Positions 17,880-26,995 of a stretch of DNA of 64,000 nt are shown in pieces. Within the stretch, counting starts at the first letter, position 1. Every line of letters begins with the position of its first letter. The stretch spans positions 62,001-126,000 of the forward strand of contig NC_009957.1 of NCBI RefSeq assembly GCF_000018145.1, in the 5' to 3' direction. This stretch comes from Dinoroseobacter shibae DFL 12 = DSM 16493 (lineage in GTDB: Bacteria > Pseudomonadota > Alphaproteobacteria > Rhodobacterales > Rhodobacteraceae). Made by a program: the position numbers and the translations under genes. The notes below the pieces were generated by a model, which saw nothing but the letters and a program-made list of their open reading frames with translations, ran no database searches and was not told the origin of the DNA.

Positions 17880-18202
17880 TCATCCTCGAGCGATAGCGGC
17901 GCATCGAGATCGACGTCAACGTCTCCGACCAGTGCTGCAAGACGGTCATGCAAAGCCCCATCGAACGCCCGAATGCGGTCCGGATGCGCCTTGATATCGG
18001 CCTCGACAAAATCGAGAAAGGCTCCTAGCACGGGATCTTCCTCGTCGCTGCGCACGGGCTCGATATAGACCCTGCCACTCGGCTCGGTGCAGTAACGAAT
18101 CTGGTCGCCCTTGCCCAGCTTGAGCTGCTTGCGCACACCCGCCGGCACGGTCGTCTGATACCGATCCGTGAGCTTCGAGACATCTTGTGCGAGGGCTGTC
18201 AT
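17876..18202 (-). CDS. prlF: Type II antitoxin PrlF (SohA)
   Basis: 108 residues with an N-terminal SpoVT/AbrB swapped-hairpin DNA-binding domain (KLTDRYQTTVPAGVRKQL, then KGDQIRYCTEPSGRVYI) and an acidic C-terminal toxin-wrapping tail (DVDVDLDAPLSLEDE). AGGAG sits 7 bases before the ATG at 18202. Its promoter contains an inverted repeat overlapping the -10, consistent with autorepression by the PrlF-YhaV complex. Confidence 0.92.
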   Translation of the reverse strand: MTALAQDVSKLTDRYQTTVPAGVRKQLKLGKGDQIRYCTEPSGRVYIEPVRSDEEDPVLGAFLDFVEADIKAHPDRIRAFDGALHDRLAALVGDVDVDLDAPLSLEDE

Positions 18203-18242
18203 GGCAGTCTCCTGAAAGAATGGGGGTCTTTGCTGCTTGCGC

Positions 18243-18271
18243 TAGGTAATGCATTTGCATTGCCATGTCAA
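18243..18271 (-). promoter_or_regulatory. prlF-yhaV promoter with overlapping operator
   Basis: On the minus strand TTGACA (18271-18266), a 17-base spacer and TACCTA (18248-18243) form a sigma70-type promoter. The spacer and -10 are covered by the dyad AATGCA-TT-TGCATT (18248-18261), extendable to GGTAATGCA/TGCATTGCC with one mismatch, a likely antitoxin operator. Confidence 0.6.
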
Positions 18272-18328
18272 GATAAGCCGCAGGATCTGCTGTCGCCGGG
18301 CAGGTCGATGACCCGTCCGGCGCAGGAC

Positions 18329-18982
18329 CTAATTTCGCCTCGCCAGGAACTCCGCCAGCACCGGGCTGGCAGCACCTTTCGCGGAACTGAGCAGCTCCGA
18401 GCCCGCAAGCGAGGCCCTAGAGAGCCGCACGAGCACGCCGGTTTCCTCAATGCGGTAGCAGCGGCGTTTTTGCCGCCCCCGCCTGTAGTGGGTCGCCGTG
18501 ACGATCTGGCAGGTGCTGCCATCGGTGAGCGTCACAGGGGCCGCGAGCCTGATCTTGTCGCCTTCCTCGTAGTCCGGGATCGCAGCCCAGTCCCGGCAAC
18601 GCTGGCGCCAGGCATGGGCGTAGCTGTCAGGGTCTTTCAGGTCGGAGAGAAGCGCCAGAAGGCTGAGCGGCGCGCGGGACTCGACGGGGCCGGCGCTTTC
18701 TTCCATGTCCTTGTAGCCCCAGCAGCCGTCATCGTATCGGGTGAGGAAGACAGCGCCGAAGGTGATCGAGCCGTCAGGATCGGTGATATAGGTCGTGCCC
18801 TCGACAGGGGTGCCGTCGAGGCTAGTGACCCTTGCCGCCGCATACCAGGTCGAGCCGACCTTGCAGGCTTTGACCAGTTCGGTTTTGCGCCTGTCGCTCT
18901 CAAAGGTGCAGAGCCGGGCAATCTCCGCCTTCTCATCCGCGTAGGATTTGACGCGGCAATCGGTGTAGAAGAGCCAACCCAT
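18329..18982 (-). CDS. DUF6927-type plasmid protein
   Basis: 217 residues starting MGWLFYTDCRVKSYADEKAE, a start I associate with the DUF6927 family found in alphaproteobacterial plasmid backbones. It is a soluble mixed alpha/beta protein with a central WGYKDMEESAGP motif. Its ATG overlaps the stop of the preceding gene (TAATG at 18982), so the two are translationally coupled. Function unknown. Confidence 0.7.
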   Translation of the reverse strand: MGWLFYTDCRVKSYADEKAEIARLCTFESDRRKTELVKACKVGSTWYAAARVTSLDGTPVEGTTYITDPDGSITFGAVFLTRYDDGCWGYKDMEESAGPVESRAPLSLLALLSDLKDPDSYAHAWRQRCRDWAAIPDYEEGDKIRLAAPVTLTDGSTCQIVTATHYRRGRQKRRCYRIEETGVLVRLSRASLAGSELLSSAKGAASPVLAEFLARRN

Positions 18983-19674
18983 TATGCTGCCCTCCGGTCA
19001 TCGATTTCCATCAGCGCATCGAGAGGCACGCGGTAGGGCTGCATGGCGTCGAAATCCTCGCAGCGATTATGGGAATAAGCTGAAGCACCAATACCCTGCC
19101 ACGCTTCGCGCTCTCGGGACATTGGTGCTGCTTCATCAACTTGGTATTCCCAAAACGCCGAATTGCCGCAGTTCTGCACAATCGCGAAGGTATCGCAGGC
19201 ATCCTTGAGGATGACCCGGAAGGTGCCTCCAAGGCCCGAGGGCACTTCGTAGGTCCCGCCGATCAGATAGTCCGAAGCCCGGCGCACGAAGACGCGGATG
19301 CTGTGGCCATCGGTGGCGAGCCGGATCGCCCCCTGCCCCCGGTCGATGAGCACCTGCACGTCGTCGAGGATGTCGGTATAGAACTGGCCGGTCAGATCGC
19401 GAAACGCCATGCGGCGCTGCGCCATCCAGTCGGTGTCGCGAAACGGGTTCATGCCGTGGGCGAAAGCGAAGGAGGGATCGGCCTGCTCAGTGGTGACGAT
19501 GCGGGTGGTCGTGCCATCAATACCGTTCGAGCGCAGATGCACGCCATTGCCGACGATGAGGATCAGAGCGGGCCTGTCCACCGGTCCGTTCCAATTTGGG
19601 AGGAACGTCTTGCAGGCGCGCGCATGGGCGATCTGCGCCGCAACTGCAGAAGCAGAGAACTTGAGAATAGCCAT
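18982..19674 (-). CDS. Conserved plasmid protein of unknown function
   Basis: 230 residues. It opens MAILKFSASAVAAQIAHARAC and includes LILIVGNGVHLRSNGIDG, ending YRVPLDALMEIDDRRAA. No membrane segment or signal peptide is seen. It lies between the ParB-like gene and the DUF6927 gene in one minus-strand run, an arrangement I associate with alphaproteobacterial plasmids carrying a strawberry-notch gene. I do not recognise a named family with confidence. Confidence 0.65.
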   Translation of the reverse strand: MAILKFSASAVAAQIAHARACKTFLPNWNGPVDRPALILIVGNGVHLRSNGIDGTTTRIVTTEQADPSFAFAHGMNPFRDTDWMAQRRMAFRDLTGQFYTDILDDVQVLIDRGQGAIRLATDGHSIRVFVRRASDYLIGGTYEVPSGLGGTFRVILKDACDTFAIVQNCGNSAFWEYQVDEAAPMSREREAWQGIGASAYSHNRCEDFDAMQPYRVPLDALMEIDDRRAA

Positions 19675-19748
19675 GGAGATGTCTTTCGGTTGGGTGTGGG
19701 AGGGTCGACCCGCGCAGGCAGAAGGGCTTGCACGGGTCGTGTGGTGGC

Positions 19749-21731
19749 TCAGGCCGCTTGCGCGACCTCACCGTCAGGCTCGGGGATTTCCGCAGCGGGC
19801 TCCGCCTCATCAAAGGCAACACCTGCGGTCTGCATCATCGGCGGGCACCAGGAGGCCACGGCGGCGCGCTGCGCATCCGTGAGCGTGGCGAAGGGCTCGG
19901 CGAAGAGCTTGTCACAAAAGGCGACGATCTCCTTCTTGCTCGAAGAGGCCAGCGTTACAGCCTCCTGGGCCAGACCCAGATCTTCGCCGAGGATTTTCAG
20001 GAGCCATGCCTTCTTGAAGCGGTTGAAGAGCGTCGCGTTCGGCGTCCAATGGGCGCGAATGTCGGGCATCACTTCGATCTCGAAGTCATGCATCAGGCTG
20101 TCGCGCTGGCGGTCCCGCGCGAAACAGGACTGCGTGGTGCTGGCCGTGGCATAGGCGACGAGCTTGGCCTTCTCGCCCGGCTTCAGCGCGCGAAACGCCG
20201 CAAACTGATCGGCGGGAGAGCGGGCGTCATCGAGCCACGACAGGTCGAGCACATCATGCGCCGCCGCCACCTGCTCAAGCGAGGTCTCGTCGATCTCGTC
20301 CATTTTGGCATGGCTGCGGTATTCCTTGCGGGCCTCGATCTTGATCGCCTGCGTGACACTCATGCCACTGGCCAGAACGTCACTGACCAGCTTGAAGAGC
20401 GTCAGATCGAGCGCGGCCTCCGGATGCAGCGCCATCGCGGCCCCGAGCGCCATGGCCCGCTCGGTCTTGAGGTCCTCAGCAAGCGAGGCTGGATAGGTGA
20501 TTTCTCCAGCGTCGGGGGCTTCCTCCCCGGTGGTGTTGGTCGAGGAACGGCGCGCGCCCTCCTCTTTCACGGTGTCCTCGGGGCGCACGAGGCCGATATG
20601 GAGCGTCACCTGCCCGTTCGACCAGGACGCAATCACACCGGCGCGGGCGAGGTCCTCGGCGCTATAGGCCTCCTGCAGATCGCGGGCTTCGTCTTCCAGA
20701 GCGTCCACGCGCTCGTAAAGGGCATTGTAGGCATCGTCTTCGAGCCCCTCATCCTCCATCTCGAGTTGCAGTTTCTCAAGTTCAGCGGTGATCTCATCCA
20801 CGCGCTTCTGGGCAGCCTCATCCGGCTCGATCGGGCCGGGATAGACGCGGCCATAGTCGGCCATGGTCGCGTAATCATAGCGCACCATCGCATCGGCCCA
20901 GGCAAAGCCCAGTTTTATGCGGGCCTCCTCGGCGGCGGCCCTGAGCTTCTCGAGCAAAATAGTCTCGACCAGCGCCGCATCCTCGAGCACCGAGTGCTCG
21001 TCCAGAAGGTCAGCCGCAATGGCCCCGCCGCGCGCCTCATAGACCTCACGCACGAATGCCCCGATATCGTCACTGACCTGCACACCACGCGACTTGAGCG
21101 CCTGCCGCACCGTGTAGGCCTGCAGGTAGCTGTCCTCCTTGGTGAGCGCCTCATAGACTTCGCGTTGCACCTCCTGGCTCGGATGCTCAGCAAAAGCCTT
21201 CATCGTATCGAGCGTGATCGTCTTGGCCCGGGCAGCCGCGCGGATGTCGGGGTGGATCAGGCCATAGCGCAACCGGCGTTTCACGGCGGCAACCGTCGTT
21301 CCGAAGGTCTTGGCGATCGTTTCGGGCGTCTGGCCGTCGACCTCCATCATCCGCGCGAAGGCCTCGAATTCGTCGATGGCATTCATCGGCGCTTGCGTGA
21401 TGTTCTCGGCGAGCGACAGAGCCGTGGTGACGTCGCAGTCCTCAGGGACAAGGCGGCAGTCGACCTTGGTTTTCGCCGTGAACCCCTTGGTGGCCTTGTC
21501 GGCGATCAGCTCCTTCAGCGCGGCGTGACGACGCCCGCCCGCCAGCACGGCGTATTTGCCGTCGAGCTTCTGGACGAGGAGTGGTTGCAGGAGGCCCAGT
21601 ACAGCGATGCTGGCCTTGAGATGCGCGATGTTCTCGGGGTCATAGGTTTCCGGTGCGTTGCTGCGCACATTGGCGGGGTGGGCGACAAGATCGCCAATGG
21701 CGACGGTGAGAGGGGCAAAGCTTGCGGTCAT
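19749..21731 (-). CDS. Large ParB/RepB/Spo0J-family protein
   Basis: 660 residues. The N-terminal ParB CTPase-type domain is clear (IGDLVAHPANVRSN, LLVQKLDGKYAVLAGGRRHA, ALSLAENITQAPMNAIDEFEAF), followed by a KorB-like helix-turn-helix (ETIAKTFGTTVAAVKRRLRYG). The remaining 450 residues are a long acidic extension with a coiled coil (KRVDEITAELEKLQLEMEDE). Since repB of the repABC operon already serves partition, this second ParB probably has another role, such as DNA-entry protection or regulation of the backbone genes. GGAAGGA precedes the ATG. It is separated from the upstream gene by a good terminator. Confidence 0.85.
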   Translation of the reverse strand: MTASFAPLTVAIGDLVAHPANVRSNAPETYDPENIAHLKASIAVLGLLQPLLVQKLDGKYAVLAGGRRHAALKELIADKATKGFTAKTKVDCRLVPEDCDVTTALSLAENITQAPMNAIDEFEAFARMMEVDGQTPETIAKTFGTTVAAVKRRLRYGLIHPDIRAAARAKTITLDTMKAFAEHPSQEVQREVYEALTKEDSYLQAYTVRQALKSRGVQVSDDIGAFVREVYEARGGAIAADLLDEHSVLEDAALVETILLEKLRAAAEEARIKLGFAWADAMVRYDYATMADYGRVYPGPIEPDEAAQKRVDEITAELEKLQLEMEDEGLEDDAYNALYERVDALEDEARDLQEAYSAEDLARAGVIASWSNGQVTLHIGLVRPEDTVKEEGARRSSTNTTGEEAPDAGEITYPASLAEDLKTERAMALGAAMALHPEAALDLTLFKLVSDVLASGMSVTQAIKIEARKEYRSHAKMDEIDETSLEQVAAAHDVLDLSWLDDARSPADQFAAFRALKPGEKAKLVAYATASTTQSCFARDRQRDSLMHDFEIEVMPDIRAHWTPNATLFNRFKKAWLLKILGEDLGLAQEAVTLASSSKKEIVAFCDKLFAEPFATLTDAQRAAVASWCPPMMQTAGVAFDEAEPAAEIPEPDGEVAQAA

Positions 21732-21810
21732 GGGATATCCTTCCAGGTGGGTGAGATGCGGCCCGCGCGCTCACGCGCGTGACCAATCCCCGGCTTCAGG
21801 GATCACCAAG

Positions 21811-21848
21811 ACAAAAGGCCCACTTTCCCTTTGAGGGGTCAGTGGGCC
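21811..21848 (-). terminator. Rho-independent terminator
   Basis: On the minus strand GGCCCACT (21848-21841) pairs with AGTGGGCC (21824-21817) and is followed by TTTTGT. It lies 40 bp after the stop of the DUF3768 gene and 86 bp before the ParB-like start, so the two genes are probably separate transcription units. Confidence 0.75.
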
Positions 21849-21887
21849 TTGAGTTTTCAGATCGACACTTTGGGAAGCCCTCCTACC

Positions 21888-22277
21888 CTACCAGTCACGC
21901 GCCAGCATGATGGTCAGCACGCGCATGGTTGTGGCAGGATTGTCCGGGGTCTCGGCCCCGTAGCGGAAATCCGAATCTGCCTCATAGAGATCGATTTTCC
22001 AGAACACGGTCTCGCCCCGGATCTCGACCGCGCCAAAATCGTGCCATCCCTCGGGATCATTCTCAGGCTCGAATGTATCGAACGCACCGGTGGCCTTCAC
22101 CGCCTCGGCCATGAAGCCGTCACCGGCCTCCATAAGCGAGCGGGTGACATGCATTCGGCCCTGGGTGGGCTGCGCGGGCGCCACTCCAAGGCACGCGAGC
22201 TTGCGAAACGCGTCGTTCTGCGCTGCGATCACACTCGGATCTGGACTGTCTGGCTGGGGTTGAACGATCATGGACAT
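21888..22277 (-). CDS. DUF3768 domain protein
   Basis: 129 residues with AAAGGAGA ahead of the ATG at 22277. The motifs IAAQNDAFRK, FDTFEPENDPEGWHDFG and GETVFWKIDLYEAD match the DUF3768 family (LNDxFR...NDPxGxHDFG...VFWKIDYYD), small proteins common on Rhizobiales and Rhodobacterales plasmids. Function unknown. Confidence 0.85.
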   Translation of the reverse strand: MSMIVQPQPDSPDPSVIAAQNDAFRKLACLGVAPAQPTQGRMHVTRSLMEAGDGFMAEAVKATGAFDTFEPENDPEGWHDFGAVEIRGETVFWKIDLYEADSDFRYGAETPDNPATTMRVLTIMLARDW

Positions 22278-22364
22278 AGGGATCTCCTTTGAGAAGTTGA
22301 AACACCCTTCCCAAAGCCAGCTTTTTCTTTTCCGCTTGGCGGAAGGACCGAAGCAGAAGGTGCC

Positions 22365-22574
22365 CTACCCGAACAGCCCCTTGGGTCTGTAATTCGGGTT
22401 GGGGATGGTTTCGATCCAGCCGCCCTGGTCCGTGATGCTCTCGAGCGCTGCCGAGAGCGGATACGCGCCCTCAGACGCGCTCCACCAATAGGCACCGCGT
22501 TTGAAGGAGATGATCTTGCGGCGGCCGTCGTTGAAGCAGGCCACCCGCAGCGTCTTGGGTTCTTTACGTGACAT
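22365..22574 (-). CDS. Small conserved plasmid protein
   Basis: 69 residues starting MSRKEPKTLRVACFNDG at 22574 with GGAGA upstream. It is basic at the N-terminus and has an aromatic core (KRGAYWWSASEGAYPLSA). It lies 23 bp after the ArdC-like gene and is probably co-transcribed. Family not recognised. Confidence 0.6.
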   Translation of the reverse strand: MSRKEPKTLRVACFNDGRRKIISFKRGAYWWSASEGAYPLSAALESITDQGGWIETIPNPNYRPKGLFG

Positions 22575-22597
22575 GCGAGTCTCCGTTCTCCGTATGG

Positions 22598-23536
22598 TCA
22601 AGCAGCCTCGGCGCTGCGCCCTGCCCTGCCCGCCTCTGACCGTGCGATCAGGTAATCACAGGCGCGCTGCGCATCCGCGGCGTGCTTGAAGATCGCACCC
22701 TTGTCCGACCGAAGAACGCGCAACCAGTTGTGGAGGTAGGCAGCATTCATCTCGAGCGTATGGGCCGTGAAGCCGAGCGTTTGCCCTAGGAACACGGAGG
22801 TCAGCTCGGCCACGATCTCCTCGCGCGCGTAAGAGGTGTTGCCAAACTTCGAGAGCCCGAAATCGCGGTTCAGCCGATGGGGAGCTTTCGTGGCATGGGC
22901 CAGCTCATGGGCCCAGACCCCGTAGAAGTTCCGCGGATTCTCGAACCGCGTGATGGACGGCATGTAAACCTTGTCCACGGGTGGCAGGTAGTAGGCTTCC
23001 GTGCCGGTAAAGACGGTCGTGATGTCGATGGCGTCGAAAAACGCCTGCATGTGCGGGATGGGTTCGGACGGCGGGTGCTCGGGCACCGGCTCCGGGTCTG
23101 GGAAGAAGCTGTCGGGTAAGCCCTCGATCTGGCAGGCATTGAACACGCGGTAGGATTTCTGGAAGCGGAAGATACGGGCTTCCTCGGAGTGATCATCGCC
23201 GTCGCTGCGGTCGTCCTCGCCGCCGGCGTCTTTCCGGCTTTGACCGTAGTAGACTACGACAGAGGACTTCTCGCCCTTGCGCACCTTCGCGTCCAACGCA
23301 TTGGCCTGCGGCAGCGTCATCCAGAAGGGCGAGCTATGGCCCGCCATGACGGTGCGCATGGTCAGCAGGAAGTTGTTGACCCCCTGGTAGGGTTCCCCGC
23401 CCACGCGCAGGGGGCGAGAACTGCCACCTGCGGTCCAGGGCTTGCGCCACGGCAGGACGCCGCGCTCGATGATGCGGATGATTTCGTTCGTGATGACCTC
23501 GGAGGCATCGAATTTGGGCGTGCGGGATCGGGCCAT
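22598..23536 (-). CDS. ardC: ArdC-like antirestriction protein (ssDNA-binding plus zincin domain)
   Basis: 312 residues. The N-terminal single-stranded-DNA-binding domain runs from ITNEIIRIIERGVLPWRKPW through GGEPYQGVNNFLL. The C-terminal metallopeptidase-like domain has the zinc motif HELAHATK and the downstream Glu in YAREEIVAELTSVFL. ArdC proteins protect conjugating DNA from host restriction by coating the entering strand. A good Shine-Dalgarno (AAAGGA) precedes the ATG. Its presence argues that this replicon is, or was, transferable. Confidence 0.9.
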   Translation of the reverse strand: MARSRTPKFDASEVITNEIIRIIERGVLPWRKPWTAGGSSRPLRVGGEPYQGVNNFLLTMRTVMAGHSSPFWMTLPQANALDAKVRKGEKSSVVVYYGQSRKDAGGEDDRSDGDDHSEEARIFRFQKSYRVFNACQIEGLPDSFFPDPEPVPEHPPSEPIPHMQAFFDAIDITTVFTGTEAYYLPPVDKVYMPSITRFENPRNFYGVWAHELAHATKAPHRLNRDFGLSKFGNTSYAREEIVAELTSVFLGQTLGFTAHTLEMNAAYLHNWLRVLRSDKGAIFKHAADAQRACDYLIARSEAGRAGRSAEAA

Positions 23537-23576
23537 GGCGGGCGTCCTTTCGTGTGGTGGTGAGAGAATTTAGGGG

Positions 23577-24047
23577 TCAGGTTGACTGGCGGGGGCGCGG
23601 ATCGTTGACGATCCTCGCGCCGAGCCGCTCGACCATGTCGATGTAGGTGGTCAGCGAGACAGACTGGCCGGCACCTGAATGGTCAGCGTCAACCGATCTG
23701 CCTCGTGTCACACGGGGCAGGTTCGCGAAGCCGATGCCATCGGTGACGGGTCGGATATCGATGAAGGGCGTCCCGAGTGCGACCGCGAGGGCGGCCAAGG
23801 GAAAGCGCTCGATCGGCGCGAAGGTCGACACGGTGGTCCAACCGAGATGGAGGAATGTCCCACCATCCCCGCAGATTACATGGGCATTCGGCAATGTCGC
23901 CGCCTGCCTGAGATAGCCGAGATCACGCAAGACAGTCTCGCGTTCGAGCTGCCGCGCCCGCGCCGACTGGCCAGTTCGGCGCAGCTCTCTATGCCGCCAC
24001 CAGGAGGCGGCGGTTGCGCGGAGCACGCGCAAGACACCTGATTGCAT
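23577..24047 (-). CDS. Hypothetical plasmid protein
   Basis: 156 residues from the ATG at 24047 (AAGGG upstream; an ATG at 24062 is also in frame). The N-terminal 40 residues are basic and helical (RVLRATAASWWRHRELRRTG), followed by a mixed region with NAHVICGDGGTFLHLGW. No membrane segment or known motif is seen. It precedes the ArdC-like gene on the same strand by 40 bp. Confidence 0.55.
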   Translation of the reverse strand: MQSGVLRVLRATAASWWRHRELRRTGQSARARQLERETVLRDLGYLRQAATLPNAHVICGDGGTFLHLGWTTVSTFAPIERFPLAALAVALGTPFIDIRPVTDGIGFANLPRVTRGRSVDADHSGAGQSVSLTTYIDMVERLGARIVNDPRPRQST

Positions 24048-24340
24048 AGGAATGCCCTTCATCCGGAACGGCAGACCGGAACCCGGCCCGGACCCATCTG
24101 AGGGACCCCAAAGGCCCTCATCCGTCAGTCACAAAACCCGAAGAACACTTTCTCTTTTTCCGGCCCCTTTGGGCACACAACAAAACCGAAAAGCCCGGCC
24201 CTTCTGCCGAAGCCATTGATTTCATGCAGCAATTCCAGATCGGCAGGCAAGATCGGCAACGCATATCGGCAAAACCTTGCTTGAAAGTACGAAATGTGTT
24301 TATTTTTCAATTACTTTGCAAACGTGGAAGATCGGCAAAA
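24048..24340. promoter_or_regulatory. Divergent intergenic region upstream of fic
   Basis: About 290 bases without a gene. The right half is AT-rich (24290-24325 reads TGTGTTTATTTTTCAATTAC and beyond) and probably holds the fic promoter. GC-rich short repeats near 24150-24220 could form hairpins, but no clear terminator was resolved. Confidence 0.35.
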
Positions 24341-25543
24341 ATGCTGGAAACACCCGCCAGGATCGAACCCTGCTTCTTCGAGGAGCATATTCCCACAGAA
24401 CTGGCAGACCTTTCGGTCGACATCCAGAGGGAAACCACCGGGCTGGGACAAGGGTTGCATCCTGACAGCGCAGCCGAACTTGCCGATCTCGTCCGTGTGA
24501 TGAACTGCTACTACTCCAACCTGATCGAAGGACACAACACGCGCCCCCGCGACATCGAAAGGGCGCTGGCTGGTGCCGAGCTTGAGGAAGAAACCCGTCC
24601 CCTCGCCCTTGAGGCCCGGGCGCACGTCATCGTTCAACGGGCCATCGACGAGATGCATCGCAAGGGCACCCTGCCCCGCCCCACATCCGTCGAATTCCTG
24701 ACTTGGGTCCATAAGAGCTTCTACGACGAGATGCCGGAAGAGTTTCGGGTCATCGAACATCCCGACGGCACACAAGAGCCCATCGTTCCGGGACGCATGC
24801 GGCAGGATGATGATCGGGAAGTTGCGGTCGGGCGCCACCTACCTCCTTCATCGTCGCGCGTCGCGGCATTCATGGACCATTTCGACAAACGATTTCAGAT
24901 TGCGGCGCGGTCTTCGAGCGGACGGATCATCGCGATCGCCTCTGCGCATCACCGGCTCAACTACATCCACCCTTTCCCGGATGGTAACGGCCGTGTCAGC
25001 AGACTGATGTCTCATGCCATGGCCCTCACAGCGGGGATTGGTGGCCAAGGGCTCTGGTCCGTATCACGTGGGCTGGCCCGCGGGCTAACCGATCGGGGCG
25101 AGTACAAACGGATGATGGATCTGGCCGACAGTCCACGCCGCGGAGACCGCGACGGACGGGGGAACCTGTCAGAAGCGGCACTGAAGACGTTTAGTGAATG
25201 GTTCCTAAAGGTGACGCTCGACCAGATCACCTTCTCAGCAAGATTGTTCGATCTCGGCGGACTAGACCAACGGTATCGTCGTCTTGTTGCAGATACCATC
25301 GATGACAAGCGAGCGCCGGAACTAATCTCGGCGGTTCTTCGGCATGGGGCACTGGAACGAGGCGATGCGCAGATTGTGCTCAAGACGTCCGAGCGTACTG
25401 CTCGCAACACGCTGAGTAAGCTGACCGCCGCCGGATACCTGACGTCCGCCTCGCCGAAGACGCCGGTTCGGTTGGCGTTTCCGTTGGATTATCGAGAGCG
25501 GCTCTTTCCAAACCTCTTTGGAGACGGTGACATGCCCGTGTGA
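24341..25543 (+). CDS. Fic-domain AMPylation-type protein with C-terminal winged helix
   Basis: 400 residues from the ATG at 24341; the frame is open back to 24224 but the upstream part is AT-rich leader. The Fic core carries the complete active site HPFPDGNGRVSRL. The N-terminal inhibitory helix has the class II pattern in YYSNLIEGHNT ((S/T)xxxE(G/N)), so activity is probably auto-inhibited. The C-terminus holds a DNA-binding-like segment (SERTARNTLSKLTAAGYL). Fic enzymes transfer AMP to target proteins. It lies beside parS and repC but is transcribed towards them. Confidence 0.88.
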   Translation: MLETPARIEPCFFEEHIPTELADLSVDIQRETTGLGQGLHPDSAAELADLVRVMNCYYSNLIEGHNTRPRDIERALAGAELEEETRPLALEARAHVIVQRAIDEMHRKGTLPRPTSVEFLTWVHKSFYDEMPEEFRVIEHPDGTQEPIVPGRMRQDDDREVAVGRHLPPSSSRVAAFMDHFDKRFQIAARSSSGRIIAIASAHHRLNYIHPFPDGNGRVSRLMSHAMALTAGIGGQGLWSVSRGLARGLTDRGEYKRMMDLADSPRRGDRDGRGNLSEAALKTFSEWFLKVTLDQITFSARLFDLGGLDQRYRRLVADTIDDKRAPELISAVLRHGALERGDAQIVLKTSERTARNTLSKLTAAGYLTSASPKTPVRLAFPLDYRERLFPNLFGDGDMPV

Positions 25544-25610
25544 CTGGCAACCGAAGCACCCTGTTTCTGGCCAAGTCCGCGAGCGCAGCCTCTGACCGTG
25601 TTGGAAAGAA

Positions 25611-25626
25611 GTTCACAGCTGTGAAC
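25611..25626. promoter_or_regulatory. parS: parS centromere site 1
   Basis: GTTCACAGCTGTGAAC fits the 16-bp repABC partition palindrome GTT-N4-GC-N4-AAC exactly. An identical copy lies 29 bases further on, both immediately downstream of repC. RepB should bind here. Confidence 0.88.
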
Positions 25627-25655
25627 TATCCCGAGCTATCCTACTTGTCAGCCGA

Positions 25656-25671
25656 GTTCACAGCTGTGAAC
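25656..25671. promoter_or_regulatory. parS: parS centromere site 2
   Basis: Second identical copy of GTTCACAGCTGTGAAC, only 3 bases from the repC stop codon. Confidence 0.88.
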
Positions 25672-25674
25672 TCA

Positions 25675-26922
25675 TCATGCAGCATCCCGCCGCATCAAGG
25701 CCATGATCATCGGACCGCAGGAGAACTCCCCAATTGCTGCCTTTGAAGATAGGGTTCTCAAGTAGCCTCCAGGTGATCGGATATCCGCAAACCGTTCAAG
25801 CATTGCAACGATCACAACAGACGCTTCTTCGGGACCCATATAGCGTTTCGCCTCGTCCCACGCGGACGGGGAAATACCCATCATGGGCCTGACCACATCA
25901 GCCACCCGGACCAGATCGTGCCAGTGGCGCACGGGCTGCTCGGAATACGCTTTGAATTCCTGACAGGAAGCGAGGACGAGACCAAGCGGTATGTTCGGCA
26001 TCAGTTGATCGTCAATAGTTGCCGTTGAGTTGCCCTCATCTTCAGAACACAGATGACTATTGGCAACTTCTGGAGTTTCGCGCACAGCGCCTCCGCCCCG
26101 CGCTTTTTCTAAGCGAGGTTCAAGATCATAAGAGTCTTTATTTGAATTCTGATAATGCTGCTCAGAAACAGCATCATTGGTGCTCATATTTTCTGTTTCA
26201 CAGCCATCCAGAAGGCTTCGGGCGTGATCTAAAGCTGACCCCAAAGCGTCTTCGATGCGCCTAAGGTCTTCCATTTCGAGTTTTCTGCGAAGATCTCGGG
26301 CCATTAGGGCCGCAAGATCAGAGAATTGGTCCCAGACGCCCTGATCCGGACGAAGTGAGCGCCCGTACTCGGCCAGCCCTGCGAGGTCACGCCGCATGAG
26401 GCTCACAGTGGCACGTAGGCGCTTGTACCGCTCTTCTGCGGCCCGGACGGTCTCAGCAGCCTCACAAACTTCCTGGAAGCGTCGAACGAGCGGAGAGAGG
26501 TCGAACCCAAACGCAACCTTTTCGTCGCCGTAGCGGCGGGCATAGCGCTTCCCATTGGGGCTATCGCGCCGGACAACAAAGCCAGTCTGCACAAGGTTGG
26601 AGAGGTGGCGCCGCATCGTCGAGCAGGGCATGCCGTTCAGGCGCTCGCAAATCGCCTTGTTGGACGGATGTACAATCAATTCGCTGTCATTGCCTCCGAG
26701 AATTGTCGCTTGGTGAAAGCTGACCAGCGCCTGAAGCACCGTCAAATCCCGATCGGACAAGCCGAACGCGACTCGAGCGGCAGCGAGCTCCCTCAGGACC
26801 TCCCACTTGTTGGCGCCGGCTGGGGGCAGGTCTTCTTGGGTCGCTGCCTGATGTTTCAGGATGGCAGCATCTATCGTTCGCCGGAACGGCGTTACGGGCG
26901 TGTAGTCCATTTTGTCATTCAC
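25675..26922 (-). CDS. repC: Replication initiator RepC
   Basis: 415 residues if GTG 26922 is used; the ATG at 26910 (MDYTPVTPFRRTIDAAIL) matches the usual family start. The protein is the repABC-type initiator: N-terminal winged-helix domain (LSDRDLTVLQALVSFH, ICERLNGMPCSTMRRHLSNL), a flexible middle, and a C-terminal domain ending in CGPMIMALMRRDAA. It is third in the operon, 165 bp behind repB, with the gap occupied by a counter-transcribed RNA. RepC binds an origin inside its own coding region. Confidence 0.95.
   Translation of the reverse strand: MNDKMDYTPVTPFRRTIDAAILKHQAATQEDLPPAGANKWEVLRELAAARVAFGLSDRDLTVLQALVSFHQATILGGNDSELIVHPSNKAICERLNGMPCSTMRRHLSNLVQTGFVVRRDSPNGKRYARRYGDEKVAFGFDLSPLVRRFQEVCEAAETVRAAEERYKRLRATVSLMRRDLAGLAEYGRSLRPDQGVWDQFSDLAALMARDLRRKLEMEDLRRIEDALGSALDHARSLLDGCETENMSTNDAVSEQHYQNSNKDSYDLEPRLEKARGGGAVRETPEVANSHLCSEDEGNSTATIDDQLMPNIPLGLVLASCQEFKAYSEQPVRHWHDLVRVADVVRPMMGISPSAWDEAKRYMGPEEASVVIVAMLERFADIRSPGGYLRTLSSKAAIGEFSCGPMIMALMRRDAA
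26106..26205. other. AT-rich segment in repC, candidate oriV
   Basis: Within otherwise GC-rich repC, this stretch (for example TCTTTATTTGAATTCTGATA) is strikingly AT-rich and encodes a low-complexity Asn/Ser/Asp linker. In characterised repABC plasmids the replication origin lies in such a segment in the middle of repC. This is placement by analogy. Confidence 0.45.
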
Positions 26923-26995
26923 GAAGACAAAAATATCCCGGTCCGCGAATCACTTTGGACTTGCGGAAAATAGCTCCGGACACTACCTTGAAGGT

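Noticed and set aside
19728-21782. 684-codon open frame on the plus strand opposite the ParB-like gene
   Set aside because: It lies entirely antisense to a clear ParB-family gene and has the Arg/Gly/Leu/His-rich composition of GC-rich shadow frames, with no recognisable motif.
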